Below are positions 1 to 8,195 of a DNA stretch of 64,000 nucleotides, in pieces. The notes below the pieces were generated by a model that saw nothing but the letters and a program-made list of their open reading frames with translations, was not told where the DNA came from and made no database searches. Both the position numbers and the translations under genes were made by a program. Source of the stretch: Elusimicrobia bacterium CG_4_9_14_3_um_filter_62_55 (GTDB lineage Bacteria; Elusimicrobiota; Elusimicrobia; UBA1565); assembly GCA_002790095.1 (NCBI GenBank), contig PFUL01000011.1:1-64000 (forward strand), read 5' to 3'. Each line of letters starts with the position of its first letter. Within the stretch, counting starts at the first letter, position 1.

Positions 1-10
1 GAGAGCAACC

Positions 11-36
11 TAGGTCCGAGGACCTACGCAGGCCTG
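11..36. repeat. Palindromic intergenic element A
   Basis: A perfect inverted repeat, TAGGTCC (11-17), GA, GGACCTA (20-26), is followed by the 8-bp palindrome CAGGCCTG (29-36). It lies just upstream of the promoter of the first secreted-protein gene. The word GGACCTA/TAGGTCC or a close variant recurs in the intergenic elements near 26.6, 45.4 and 48.8 kb. Function unknown: it could be a transcript-end hairpin of an upstream gene outside the window or a mobile palindromic repeat. Confidence 0.6.
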
Positions 37-72
37 CGCCTCCGGCCCCCCGACGAGTCCCGGAGTCTCCTC

Positions 73-78
73 TATAAT
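73..78 (+). promoter_or_regulatory. -10 element (TATAAT), likely leaderless start
   Basis: A consensus TATAAT ends 5 bases before the ATG at 84, so transcription should begin at or next to the start codon. No Shine-Dalgarno sequence fits in the gap. No good -35 hexamer is visible at the right spacing. Confidence 0.65.
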
Positions 79-83
79 GAACC

Positions 84-572
84 ATGCGCTTTCTGCGCGT
101 CCTTCTGTGCGCCGCCGTCGCGAGCGGATCCCTCCCGGCCGCCTCCGAGCCGGCGGCGGGTCCTGCCGTCGAGCAACTCGGTTCGATTCATAATACAAGG
201 AGCGCGCGCGAGGCCTACGACGGGGGGAAGGTCGACCCGGCGGGCGCGGTGAAGCTAGGCAGCAAGACGCCGGGGACGAAGGCGCGTCCCGCCGTCACGG
301 CGGCACGCGTTGAAAGCGGCGAGCGCCGGGCGGTGATCGAGCCCGTTCCCGAAGTGGCTGCGGCCAAGAGCAAGCTTCCTCCCGGCACCTACGGCGCCGA
401 AGCGCCCGAGATGGGTTGGGACTGGGACCGGACGGTATTCTCCGCCGGGACCGCGCTCGCGGGCGCCGCGATAGGATTCATGGTCGGCGGACCGATCGGC
501 GCGGCGATGGGATTCGTCGCCGGCTTCTTTCTCGGCGCCCTCGCCTCCAAGGCGATGGGCATCGGGACCTAA
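84..572 (+). CDS. Small secreted glycine-zipper protein, unknown function
   Basis: This is a 162-residue protein that I do not recognise. It begins with a Sec signal peptide of about 20 residues. A polar, Ala/Pro-rich middle region follows. The C-terminal ~45 residues form a Gly/Ala-rich hydrophobic segment with repeated GxxxG spacing (glycine-zipper type), which could insert into or associate with a membrane. The start is set by an ATG 5 bases after a TATAAT box. The gene converges on the glycosyltransferase-like gene and shares 4 bases with its end. The envelope location is inferred from the signal peptide; no enzymatic role can be proposed. Confidence 0.7.
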   Translation: MRFLRVLLCAAVASGSLPAASEPAAGPAVEQLGSIHNTRSAREAYDGGKVDPAGAVKLGSKTPGTKARPAVTAARVESGERRAVIEPVPEVAAAKSKLPPGTYGAEAPEMGWDWDRTVFSAGTALAGAAIGFMVGGPIGAAMGFVAGFFLGALASKAMGIGT

Positions 573-2146
573 TCCTTCCGTTCCACCACGATCACATCGT
601 AGAGCTGACCCGGGCCGAGCGCGAACGGGGTCACGCCGTAAAGAGAGCTGTAGAATCCCGCCTTCCCCTCGACTGGACTCATCGTCGCGACGCCCCAGGG
701 ATTGGGGACGGGAGTCAGCGATACGCGGGAAACCGGAACCGGGAGCGGCGCCGAGCCCGAATTGTTGACGGAAACGACCACCCTGTCGCCGGTTGCGAGT
801 TTTGGTTTCGCGTAATCGTACGCCGCGGCGCCCGCCCTCTCCATGTAGTATTGAAATCCCCAGTGGCCGATGAAGCGCACGCCCGCGCCGCCTTCGCGTT
901 GGGCCGCGGCCCGCTGTGCGCGGGCGATCCCCTGATCCGCCGCGCCGAGCCACAGGGAGAAAACTGCGGCGGCGGCGGCGCCTGCCGTGAGAACGGTCAT
1001 GGCGCTTCGCCGTCGTTCAAAGCCCAAAGAATCGGTCCAGCGGAGCACGAGAACGGCCAAGGGAAGGCCGGCGGGCAACAGCGAGCGCGCGTTGATGGAC
1101 CAGTTTAGCCCGACCGCGTAGACGAGAACGCCGCCGAGCCATAACACCGCCAGCAAGACTTCGGGGAAATCGTCGCCCGCGTCGCGCGCTCCGAGCGCGG
1201 CGAGCGTCAGCGCCGCTAAACCCCCGGCGGCCAAAACAGCCCACAATCCCCCGGCGCCGATCCAAAGCCAAAGCCCGGCGAATGCCGCGGCCGCGGTTCC
1301 GGAGGCCTTCCGCGGCGTCCAGGCCAAAAGCGGCAGGCAGAAGACGGGCCAGATCAGCACGCCGCCTAAGAACGCCGCGGCGACGGGAAGTTTCGGGGCG
1401 AGTTGCAGTTCCGGCTTCGCCGCGTAGCCGCCCGCGGCGAACGGGTGGAAAAAGCCCGCGTGCCTCAGGGAATAAATCCCCCAAAGAGCGACGGCGGCGA
1501 GCGGGAGAAGCAGCCAGAGCGTTTGCGCGCTCCATCGCCCCCGCTTTGCGCGCCAGTAGACCGCGAGCAGGGGGATCAACGCGAGGCCGAGGTAGGTGCT
1601 CAGCGCCGCGCCAGCGACGCAGAACCCCGCGGCGGCGGCCCAGCCCTGTGCGCGTTTTCCATCGGCGTGCGCGGCTTCGACGCCCGCGGCGATCGCCCCC
1701 ATCCAAAAGGCGTAATGGGTGAGATCGTGCATCGCGTTCGTCGCGCCGAGGACGAAGGCCGGGGCCGCCGTCGCGAGCAACGCGGCGAGGGCGGGGTTCT
1801 TGGAGAGTCGTTTCGCGACGGTTCCCGCGCAGAACGCCGCAAAAAGCGCGCGCGGAAGCAGCGCCGCGTGCGCGGCGAACTCCCCCGAACCGAACAGCCC
1901 CCGTATCGCCGCGAGCCCGTAGCCGTGAAGCGGCGGGTGCAGGTTCGTGCGCCAGATCGGAAGCGGGGTTCCGCTCCAGTTAAAGGCGAAATCATAGGGG
2001 GCGAGCGGGAATTCGGCGATTCGCGCCGCAACCGCGAGCCAGAACGCGTCGTCGATGTGGAAGGGCTTCCACAGAAACGGAATCAGCAGTAAGAGCGCCG
2101 TTGCGACCGCGGCGCGGGGTGCGCTCAGCAAAGCGCCCCGATCCAT
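569..2146 (-). CDS. GT39/ArnT-like integral membrane glycosyltransferase
   Basis: This is a 525-residue polytopic membrane protein. Near its N-terminus it has the acidic pair of HIDDAFW after the first hydrophobic helix, and then LHPPLHGY. This arrangement is typical of GT39/ArnT/PMT-like GT-C enzymes, which transfer sugars from polyprenyl-phosphate donors on the periplasmic side. About ten hydrophobic segments follow, then a soluble C-terminal tail of about 90 residues. The start ATG overlaps the stop of the upstream TVP38 gene in TGATG, which points to translational coupling. The open frame continues far upstream, but that part is only the antisense-type shadow of the TVP38 gene. Donor and acceptor are unknown. 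Its operon partners (cyclase-RDD, HEAT protein, TVP38) suggest an envelope role. Confidence 0.72.
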   Translation of the reverse strand: MDRGALLSAPRAAVATALLLLIPFLWKPFHIDDAFWLAVAARIAEFPLAPYDFAFNWSGTPLPIWRTNLHPPLHGYGLAAIRGLFGSGEFAAHAALLPRALFAAFCAGTVAKRLSKNPALAALLATAAPAFVLGATNAMHDLTHYAFWMGAIAAGVEAAHADGKRAQGWAAAAGFCVAGAALSTYLGLALIPLLAVYWRAKRGRWSAQTLWLLLPLAAVALWGIYSLRHAGFFHPFAAGGYAAKPELQLAPKLPVAAAFLGGVLIWPVFCLPLLAWTPRKASGTAAAAFAGLWLWIGAGGLWAVLAAGGLAALTLAALGARDAGDDFPEVLLAVLWLGGVLVYAVGLNWSINARSLLPAGLPLAVLVLRWTDSLGFERRRSAMTVLTAGAAAAAVFSLWLGAADQGIARAQRAAAQREGGAGVRFIGHWGFQYYMERAGAAAYDYAKPKLATGDRVVVSVNNSGSAPLPVPVSRVSLTPVPNPWGVATMSPVEGKAGFYSSLYGVTPFALGPGQLYDVIVVERKD

Positions 2147-2838
2147 CACCGGGAGGATCCGTCCTCTGATGCTCGATTTTCGAACTCGAGCAAATCGTGC
2201 CCGAGCCGCGAGCGCTTGATCACGGCGGCGAGAACGAGGCTCGCGCCGAAGAGAGCGGCGGAAATCGCGAGGTTGCGCGGCTCGTTCCAGGCGCTGCCGA
2301 ATAGAACGCACACGACCGCTCCGGGGACGATGCCGAGGGCGGTTCCGATCGCGTAATCCAGATAGCGCATCTCGGTCAGGCCGCAGACGAAATTTGTGAT
2401 GTCGAAAGGAAGCAGGATCAAGCGCATCAGCAGCACGGTCGGGACGCCGTGTTCCAGCAGATGGCGGTCTATCCGTTTGACCAGCGCGTGTTGTCGGTAG
2501 CCCGCCAGCCAGTGGCGGCCCAGCCAGCGAGCGGTAACAAACGTGCATCCGGCGCTGAAGTTCTCTCCGGCGAGCGTCAACAGGAGTCCGTACGCCGGGC
2601 CCCACAGCATGCCCGCGGCCGCCGCCGGGATAGAGGCCGGAAGAATCGTCAGGGGGCGGATCGCGTAGGCGGCGATGAACAACCACGGGCCCCAGACTCC
2701 CATCCCGGAGGTCCAATCCCGCAGTGCCTCGGGAATCTTCGCCATCGGGAGGTCGAGCCGAAGGAACCATAGGACGGAGGCAGCGATCATCGCGCCCCAA
2801 AGACCCAGCAGGACGATTCGGCGCTTATTTCCCGGCAT
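2146..2838 (-). CDS. TVP38/TMEM64 (DedA-superfamily) membrane protein
   Basis: This is a 230-residue membrane protein of the SNARE-associated/VTT family. The family core is visible: a hydrophobic hairpin with Pro-rich ILPASIPAAAAGMLWGP followed by GLLLTLAGENFSAG and the ARWLGRHW segment, then further helices. Relatives are proposed to act in lipid scrambling or proton-coupled transport across the inner membrane; the substrate here is unknown. It overlaps the HEAT-repeat gene by 14 bases upstream and the glycosyltransferase gene by one base downstream, so it is the third gene of a four-gene operon. A lipid-carrier flipping role for the adjacent GT39-like enzyme is tempting but only inferred. 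Confidence 0.82.
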   Translation of the reverse strand: MPGNKRRIVLLGLWGAMIAASVLWFLRLDLPMAKIPEALRDWTSGMGVWGPWLFIAAYAIRPLTILPASIPAAAAGMLWGPAYGLLLTLAGENFSAGCTFVTARWLGRHWLAGYRQHALVKRIDRHLLEHGVPTVLLMRLILLPFDITNFVCGLTEMRYLDYAIGTALGIVPGAVVCVLFGSAWNEPRNLAISAALFGASLVLAAVIKRSRLGHDLLEFENRASEDGSSR

Positions 2839-4024
2839 CGCTCGAGCGCGTCGCTTCGTTCATGAGATAGTGCGAGAAGGCTTGCCGGGCGGACGGCGTT
2901 CCGATTCGCCCCAGCGCGACGGCCGCGCTGTAGCGGACGTCGGCGCTGGGATCCTTTAGGGCGCGCTTCAATTGCTCCAGGGCGCCTTCCGCGGGACCGC
3001 CGATATTTCCGAGCGCGAGCGCCGCGCTCCCGCGCACACGGGGGGATTCGTCGCGCAGCGCGATGATCAAAGATCCCACGGCGCGGCCCGCCTTCGCCCC
3101 AAGCCAACCGAGTTCGTCGGCGGCCCGGGCGCGGATCGGAGGAAATTCGTTTTCGAGCGATTCGAGCAGGGCAGGGATCGGATCGTGCTCCGGCGGACGA
3201 TCTTCTCCCTCTAAGATTCTCGCGGTCGCGGAAACCCGCTGATCCCGTCGTTCGCCGGGTCCCTCGGGGGGACTTAGGCGTTCCGGTTCTCCGAACAGGC
3301 GTTTTATTTCGCGTTCGGTCTCCGCTCGGGAGATCGGCCGTTTGAACTGCTCCCGGCGGGCGAGAGCGGCTTTGGCGACCATGCTTTCCGGCGAGTCGGA
3401 AGGGTTCGGGGGAGAGGGGGGAGCGGCGGACGCGGCGTCGGGAGACGGATTCTCCGCGGCGGGGAACTCGAACCGGGGTAAACCCGCCGTGAAGCGCAGA
3501 GGGAGAACGCTTCGTTTGCACTCGCTCAGTTCCTCGCCGGGATTGGATTCCGGCTCTGCGGCGCGATCGTTGTTTTCAAGCTTGCGGATCCAATAGCGGT
3601 CCGTCATTCGAACCACGCCGCTCTCATCGAGCAGCGCCTCCTCCAGCGACGGCAGCGCGTCGGGCCCGAGACTGCCGAGCCAGTGCACTGCGTTGAGGCG
3701 GACGAGACGGCACGGATCCTCCCGGAGCGCGGCGCTCAGCGACGGGATCGAGACGACGCCCTGGCGGCCCAGCCAGTGAACCGCGGTGAAGCGGACCTGC
3801 CAATCGGCGTCCCGCAGCGCTGACGCGAGAGGTTTCTGCGCGTAGGGACCCATCGCGCCGAGACGATTGACCGCGTTGATGCGCTCGTTCCAGTTTCCGT
3901 CTTTGAGCATACGTTCCAGGCGGGGACGTTCCGAACGGGGAGTCGGAGTGAGTCCCCCGGGGTACGAGGATTCGCCGTAAGTGTTCGCCGTGAGGAATAA
4001 AAGCGCGGCCAGGATTCTAGTCAC
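2825..4024 (-). CDS. Secreted HEAT-repeat protein
   Basis: This is a 399-residue protein with a short N-terminal signal peptide (cleavage likely after about residue 18). Two blocks of HEAT/PBS-lyase-type repeats, at about residues 25-130 and 275-395, carry the repeating pattern of an amphipathic helix with AVxxLG or AAxALGxIG. A low-complexity Pro/Ser/Glu-rich linker of about 100 residues separates them. HEAT solenoids are protein-binding scaffolds, and no catalytic motif is present. Its start lies 8 bases inside the end of the cyclase-RDD gene and its end overlaps the TVP38 gene. It may be a periplasmic adaptor for its membrane neighbours, but the partner is unknown. Confidence 0.75.
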   Translation of the reverse strand: MTRILAALLFLTANTYGESSYPGGLTPTPRSERPRLERMLKDGNWNERINAVNRLGAMGPYAQKPLASALRDADWQVRFTAVHWLGRQGVVSIPSLSAALREDPCRLVRLNAVHWLGSLGPDALPSLEEALLDESGVVRMTDRYWIRKLENNDRAAEPESNPGEELSECKRSVLPLRFTAGLPRFEFPAAENPSPDAASAAPPSPPNPSDSPESMVAKAALARREQFKRPISRAETEREIKRLFGEPERLSPPEGPGERRDQRVSATARILEGEDRPPEHDPIPALLESLENEFPPIRARAADELGWLGAKAGRAVGSLIIALRDESPRVRGSAALALGNIGGPAEGALEQLKRALKDPSADVRYSAAVALGRIGTPSARQAFSHYLMNEATRSSDAGK

Positions 4025-5351
4025 GAACGACGCGGGTTTTCGCGATCAGGTCGTGCCACGTCCTTTGATCCTTCGTGAAAACTCCCCAGAGGTAGCCGAT
4101 CATCAGCATCACTCCGGAAAAGACGGAGACGAGCGAGCGCAGCGCGGACATCTTCCAGTCCAACGGCGCGGCGACGGGCGCGTCGGAGGGGACGACGCGC
4201 AGGCCTAAAATCCGCTTTCCGGGCGTGGCGCTCCAGATCGTCAAAAAGAAGGTTCCGTACAAAAACCAGAGGAGGGGGAACGCGGGCTTGCGGCTCGGCG
4301 GACGGGAGCGGGGAGGCTCCGACTCGAAGACGTCTTCGACGGCCTGCTCGAGGTCCACGGCCGCCTCTTCGACGTTTCCGCCGGCGTCGGAATCCGGGGA
4401 CTTCTTCACCTTGATGTCCACCGCGTTGCCGATCTTGACGCGGTCTTCGGTGATCTGGATCCCGCCTTCGAAGCGAACGCCGTTCTCGTCGACGGACAGG
4501 TCCTTCCCGTGGATCCCCTTGTTCGAGAGTTCGACGCCGCCGATTCTCACCCTGTTCTCTTCAATGTGCACGCCGCTCTTGGCGAGTTTCTGCTTCAGTT
4601 TCTGCTCCGCGCGGCGATGGTCGGCGCGCGAGGCGCGCTCGTGGCCGGACGCGTCGAAGAAGGTGTTGAAGATGAGACTGCAAAGCAAAAAGTCGATGAC
4701 CAGCGCTCCGCCGCGCCGCCAAAGCGGCGTCGGCCTCTCCAGGGGCATGACTGGGGGTGGGAGCGTTTCTTTGGTCTTGGGCGCATCGGGCTCGTCGTCA
4801 ATTCTCTCGGCTGGGAGCGCTTCGACGGGGATTTCGCGCTTGACCTTGTACAGCTTGATCTCGTCGGCGATGCCTTTGAGTTTGCGAAAGCCGATTTCGC
4901 TGGTCGGGACTTCCCGTTTGTTCATCGCGAGATACACGCCCTCCGAGAAATAGACTTCCCCGGCTTCTGCGATCGCCTCGATGCGCGCCGTGATGTTGAC
5001 GGGTTCCCCGAAGACGTCGTCGTCGGTCAAATTGACCTCGCCGACATTGATCGCGATCCGGACGTCCAGGCGGTCGTCGCCGGTCTTGCCCTCGTTGTAG
5101 GCGAGGAGCGCTTCCTGCACCTCGACCCCCGAGAGCACCGCGTCGGTCGGGCTTTCGAACACCATTAGAAACGCGTCGCCGATGGTCTTGATGAGTTTCC
5201 CGCCTCGGTTTTCCAGAACCGGAAGAACGATCTCCTTGTGCTTTTCCAGCATCGCGAGTACTTCCGAGCGGGACTTCCGTGAAGTTTTCTCGGTGAATCC
5301 CTTGATGTCGGTGAGCAGGATCGTCAGGTTCCGGGTAGAGGGGGAGGCCAT
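4017..5351 (-). CDS. Class III adenylate/guanylate cyclase fused to an RDD membrane domain
   Basis: This is a 444-residue fusion. Residues ~8-185 are a class III nucleotide cyclase domain. It has the metal-binding Asp in LLTDIKGFT, a Lys and the second Asp in LIKTIGDAF, and the VNITAR Asn/Arg transition-state pair, so it looks catalytically competent. After a Pro-rich linker comes an RDD-type membrane domain (WRRGGALVIDFLLC ... GKRILGLRVV ... RTWHDLIAKTRVV). This domain is split by a hydrophilic insert of ~110 residues containing short repeats such as VRIGG and VKIGN. It is the first gene of the cyclase-HEAT-TVP38-GT39 operon and has TATCAT 6 bases before its ATG. Cyclic nucleotide production at the membrane is inferred; whether the product is cAMP or cGMP cannot be told. 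Confidence 0.83.
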   Translation of the reverse strand: MASPSTRNLTILLTDIKGFTEKTSRKSRSEVLAMLEKHKEIVLPVLENRGGKLIKTIGDAFLMVFESPTDAVLSGVEVQEALLAYNEGKTGDDRLDVRIAINVGEVNLTDDDVFGEPVNITARIEAIAEAGEVYFSEGVYLAMNKREVPTSEIGFRKLKGIADEIKLYKVKREIPVEALPAERIDDEPDAPKTKETLPPPVMPLERPTPLWRRGGALVIDFLLCSLIFNTFFDASGHERASRADHRRAEQKLKQKLAKSGVHIEENRVRIGGVELSNKGIHGKDLSVDENGVRFEGGIQITEDRVKIGNAVDIKVKKSPDSDAGGNVEEAAVDLEQAVEDVFESEPPRSRPPSRKPAFPLLWFLYGTFFLTIWSATPGKRILGLRVVPSDAPVAAPLDWKMSALRSLVSVFSGVMLMIGYLWGVFTKDQRTWHDLIAKTRVVRD

Positions 5352-5357
5352 ACAAGG

Positions 5358-5363
5358 ATGATA
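5358..5363 (-). promoter_or_regulatory. -10 element (TATCAT) before the cyclase gene
   Basis: TATCAT lies 6 bases upstream of the cyclase ATG on the minus strand. No Shine-Dalgarno sequence lies between them, so this fits the leaderless pattern seen across the window. Confidence 0.55.
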
Positions 5364-5410
5364 GCAAAGCCAAGCGGATTCCGCCTGCGCTTTGCTTCCC
5401 TATTTCCCTT

Positions 5411-5866
5411 TTAAATACTGAACTTTTCGAAGCCTGTCAGCATCTTTACGTCCGCGCCGTCGAGTTTCTTGGAGAGTTCCTCGAGCAGCCCGGCGGACGC
5501 CTTCTCCTGCGGGAGTTCGACGCTGTAGGTAAGAACGCGTTTGCCGGCAAGCGTCTCCGAGCTTAACAGCACGGCGCCTTTCGAGAGCTCCGAGACCGCT
5601 GCGTCCACCCGCGAGGCAGGCCCTTCACCTTCGGCGAGCGAAAAGCGCAGCAGCCGCTCGTCGGCGCGGGAGGTTCCGAACTGAGTCTTCTCCAAAATCA
5701 TCAAAATCACGGAGGCCAGTCCGGTGAACAGAACGGCTTGGCCGTAGAGGCGCACGCCGCAGGCCATGCCGACGGCCATCGTTATGCTCAGTGCGAATTC
5801 GGCATAGGTGAAGCTCGCGAGGCTTTCCGTTGATTGGACCGAGATTTGCTTAAGCAGTTCATCCAT
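5411..5866 (-). CDS. Small membrane protein, DUF4956-like, paired with VTC gene
   Basis: This is a 151-residue protein. Two adjacent hydrophobic helices (about residues 22-60) are followed by a soluble domain of about 85 residues predicted to be alpha/beta. The size, the position right after a VTC gene and the helical hairpin resemble DUF4956 proteins, which often sit with VTC and CotH genes. The match is by context more than by motif, and fewer helices are visible than usual. I chose the ATG at 5866, which overlaps the VTC stop by 8 bases, rather than the longer frame starting at 5941. It is the last gene of the methyltransferase-CotH-VTC operon. Confidence 0.6.
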   Translation of the reverse strand: MDELLKQISVQSTESLASFTYAEFALSITMAVGMACGVRLYGQAVLFTGLASVILMILEKTQFGTSRADERLLRFSLAEGEGPASRVDAAVSELSKGAVLLSSETLAGKRVLTYSVELPQEKASAGLLEELSKKLDGADVKMLTGFEKFSI

Positions 5867-6578
5867 TCGAATCGATCTCCGTGATGGGCGGCTCTTGGCC
5901 GATCCATCGATGCACGCTCCGTACATATTTCGAACAATCACGCGGCGTCAGTTCAAGTTCCCGCGTCAGTCGCGCCGTCCAACGGGGAATCTTCGAGGAA
6001 AATTTCAATTCGAGAACCGCCGCTCCAGGGGGGAGCGCTCGCGGTGATTCAATGTCGGGTCCTCGGGCGAACATTTCGGGCGGGCCGCAACGCAGGTCGA
6101 AATCGAGGGTTAAACGCAGGTCCGAACCGAGAATATCCTCGAGCGCAATCCTATCATAAGAAAGGGCGACGACGGCGGAGCGGGGGCGACGGGCCAGGCG
6201 TTCGGCGAAAACGGCGCATGGACCCGGCAAGGGACGCCCGAACGGATCTTCGACGAAGGATGCCGCGGTCTCGGGATCCGCCTCTTCGCGCGTCTTCGCG
6301 ACGCTGCGGTTATAGCGCGACTTGACCTCAAAGAAGCAACGGCGATCCGAGCCGTAGCGGCGCAGGCGGAATTTCGTCTTCGTGATCTGTCCGTCATAAA
6401 CTTCCCGGCAGCTCTCGAAATCGAGCGTGTCGAAGTAGAGCGAGTGGACGAGGTAGCGTCCCCCCGGGCCGGCGTGCGCGTCAAAGCGCATCCAGTGCGA
6501 CGCGGCGTCTAGAACCCGTTGGGCCTCGTCGCGCCCGAGCAGGTACTTGATCTCAAAGCGGGCGTCGCGCGGGTTCAT
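5859..6578 (-). CDS. VTC-domain protein (polyphosphate polymerase-like triphosphate tunnel fold)
   Basis: This is a 239-residue protein matching the VTC/CYTH-like triphosphate tunnel family. It has the opening RFEIKYLL strand, the YLVHSLYFDT strand, and the basic KTKFRLRRYG and FFEVKSRYNRSVAK strands that line the tunnel with Arg/Lys and Glu. In yeast, Vtc4 uses this fold to make polyphosphate from ATP. Bacterial stand-alone VTC proteins are less characterised and may instead help phosphorylate surface proteins together with CotH kinases. Its ATG overlaps the stop of the CotH remnant in ATGA, so the pair was translationally coupled before the CotH gene broke. The family call is firm; the exact product is not. 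Confidence 0.82.
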   Translation of the reverse strand: MNPRDARFEIKYLLGRDEAQRVLDAASHWMRFDAHAGPGGRYLVHSLYFDTLDFESCREVYDGQITKTKFRLRRYGSDRRCFFEVKSRYNRSVAKTREEADPETAASFVEDPFGRPLPGPCAVFAERLARRPRSAVVALSYDRIALEDILGSDLRLTLDFDLRCGPPEMFARGPDIESPRALPPGAAVLELKFSSKIPRWTARLTRELELTPRDCSKYVRSVHRWIGQEPPITEIDSNG

Positions 6579-8195
6579 CGGGCTAAATCCTTGAGATCCG
6601 GGTCGACGCGGCAGAGCGTGCAGGCCTTCAGCGTTTTCCTAGCCGCCGCGCGAAGTTCGTCCGGGCCCGGGGTTCGAACCGCGGGGGGCGTCCCTTCCTC
6701 CAGGCGCATCGGGGTCTCATTCCCGCCGAGATAGGCGCTGCCGGAGATCGAGCCGGGCTTCGCGTTCGGGTTCAGCTTCTTGTACAGACTCAATCCGATC
6801 GAGTTGCCGACGATCACCGGGCGGTCCATCTGCAGAGAGCGCACCCGCGCGTTCGAGAGCGGAATGTCCCCGGAGTTGTCGATGTCGCGGAGAACGGCTC
6901 CGATCGTGTTTCTCGTCATATACATCGTATCGCCGTCGTAAGGCCGCTCGATGTCGTTGCGTTCGACGATAAGTTCCGTTGCAAAGAAGCGTCCGTTCTC
7001 GCAGCGCCCTGCCTCGGTCCAGGGGCCGGTATGGGCGCGGATTTTCAGGACGGCCCCGTCCGGGCAGGCACCGGCGGCCTTGAAGCGCAGCGCGTACAGC
7101 CCCAGTCCCTCGATGACGCCTTGACTGCGCCGCTCATTTCACCATCCGGAGCGCAGCCTCATGCGGGGGGACAGGTAGCCGCGGCGTAAAAACGCCAGGC
7201 GCCGCCGCACCGGCTCCCGCATCGGGTTGATCTCCCGCCATTGCGCGGTGGTCTTGAGGTCGGGATAGTAGGTCAGTGAGGCGCCTTCCTTAAGATCGCG
7301 CGCAATGAACGGTTCCTATGATTACCAGCGCCGCGTAGTAATTGACGAACTGACCGAGGTTGACGCGGCGCAGGAAGGCGTCGCCCCCGTTGAGGACGCT
7401 TTCGCGCACCGAGTCGTTGAAGTCCTCCAAGTCGGACCAGTCCGCCTTTTGCAAAGCGTTTTTCTTCCACAGATCGCGGATTTCCCCGGCCCAAAGGTAT
7501 TCACGCCCTATCTTCGCGTGCTCGCGTTCGCGGTAGATCGCGCCTTTGGGCAGCGTTTGGGATTCGAGCAGGTCCATATCAAGATTTTCGACCACTTGCC
7601 GCAAACCGTCGTAGCGGCCGTTGAGATCGACGGTGGCGAGACCGACCCGGCTGCTCACGCCGCCGGAGCGGTGGAGCACTTCGCTGGCCCATATTTCGAA
7701 GAAGAAAGGATCGGTGGAAAGAGCGGTGAGGTTCAGAGTCCGGTGGCCGCGAACTTGCCGGTCCTTGTCCGTCTGCACCTTGATCGACTTTTGTCGGAAG
7801 GCCCAATGGAGGTGACCGTAGCCGCGGTAGCGGGCGGTGTTCGGACCGGGGACCGGGTTTCCGTCGATAGCGAAGGACTCTACCGGGACCTTCTTGTAGC
7901 GGACCTTGCTGAAGCGCACGCCCTTGGGTACGGCCGCGTTCAGAGCTCGGATAAACTCCGGACGGATCTTCAGCGTGAAGTGCGGGAGCGGCTTGCCGGG
8001 CTTCGGGTAAACGAAAAGCGAATGAGGATCCGTCGGGGGGCGGAACGGAATGTCCTGGATCGCGGGACGCTCTCCTTGGGGGCGGTCCGGCGGTAAGGGC
8101 AGCAGCAGGAGTGCGGTCACGGCGACCGCGGCGAACAGGCCCGCCTCGGCGCGCCGCGGCGCGCGCCTACTTTTCCACGACGATTTCGAAATCAT
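6575..8195 (-). pseudogene. CotH-family kinase gene, broken by a frameshift/deletion and a stop
   Basis: The 5' part (8195 to about 7310) encodes an N-terminal membrane anchor and a CotH-like region. The latter includes a YRGYGHLHWAFRQKSIKV segment, a RTLNLTAL segment and NYYAALVIIGTVH. CotH homologues phosphorylate secreted proteins. Near 7300-7318 the frame is lost. The adjacent frame continues with EPFIARDLKEGASLTYYPDL, but CotH relatives normally carry additional residues between these points, so a small deletion plus shift is likely. This second frame then hits TGA at 7139-7141 and stays coding-like to 6575 (for example ELIVERNDIERPYDGD). The gene lies between an overlapping methyltransferase and the VTC gene. 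A sequencing or assembly error would explain it equally well. Confidence 0.65.

Noticed and set aside
7139-7141. TGA recoding (selenocysteine or other) in the CotH gene
   Set aside because: The same gene also has a frame change a short way upstream, no selenocysteine genes are in the window, and no stem-loop of the required kind was evident after the TGA. Gene breakage or error is simpler.
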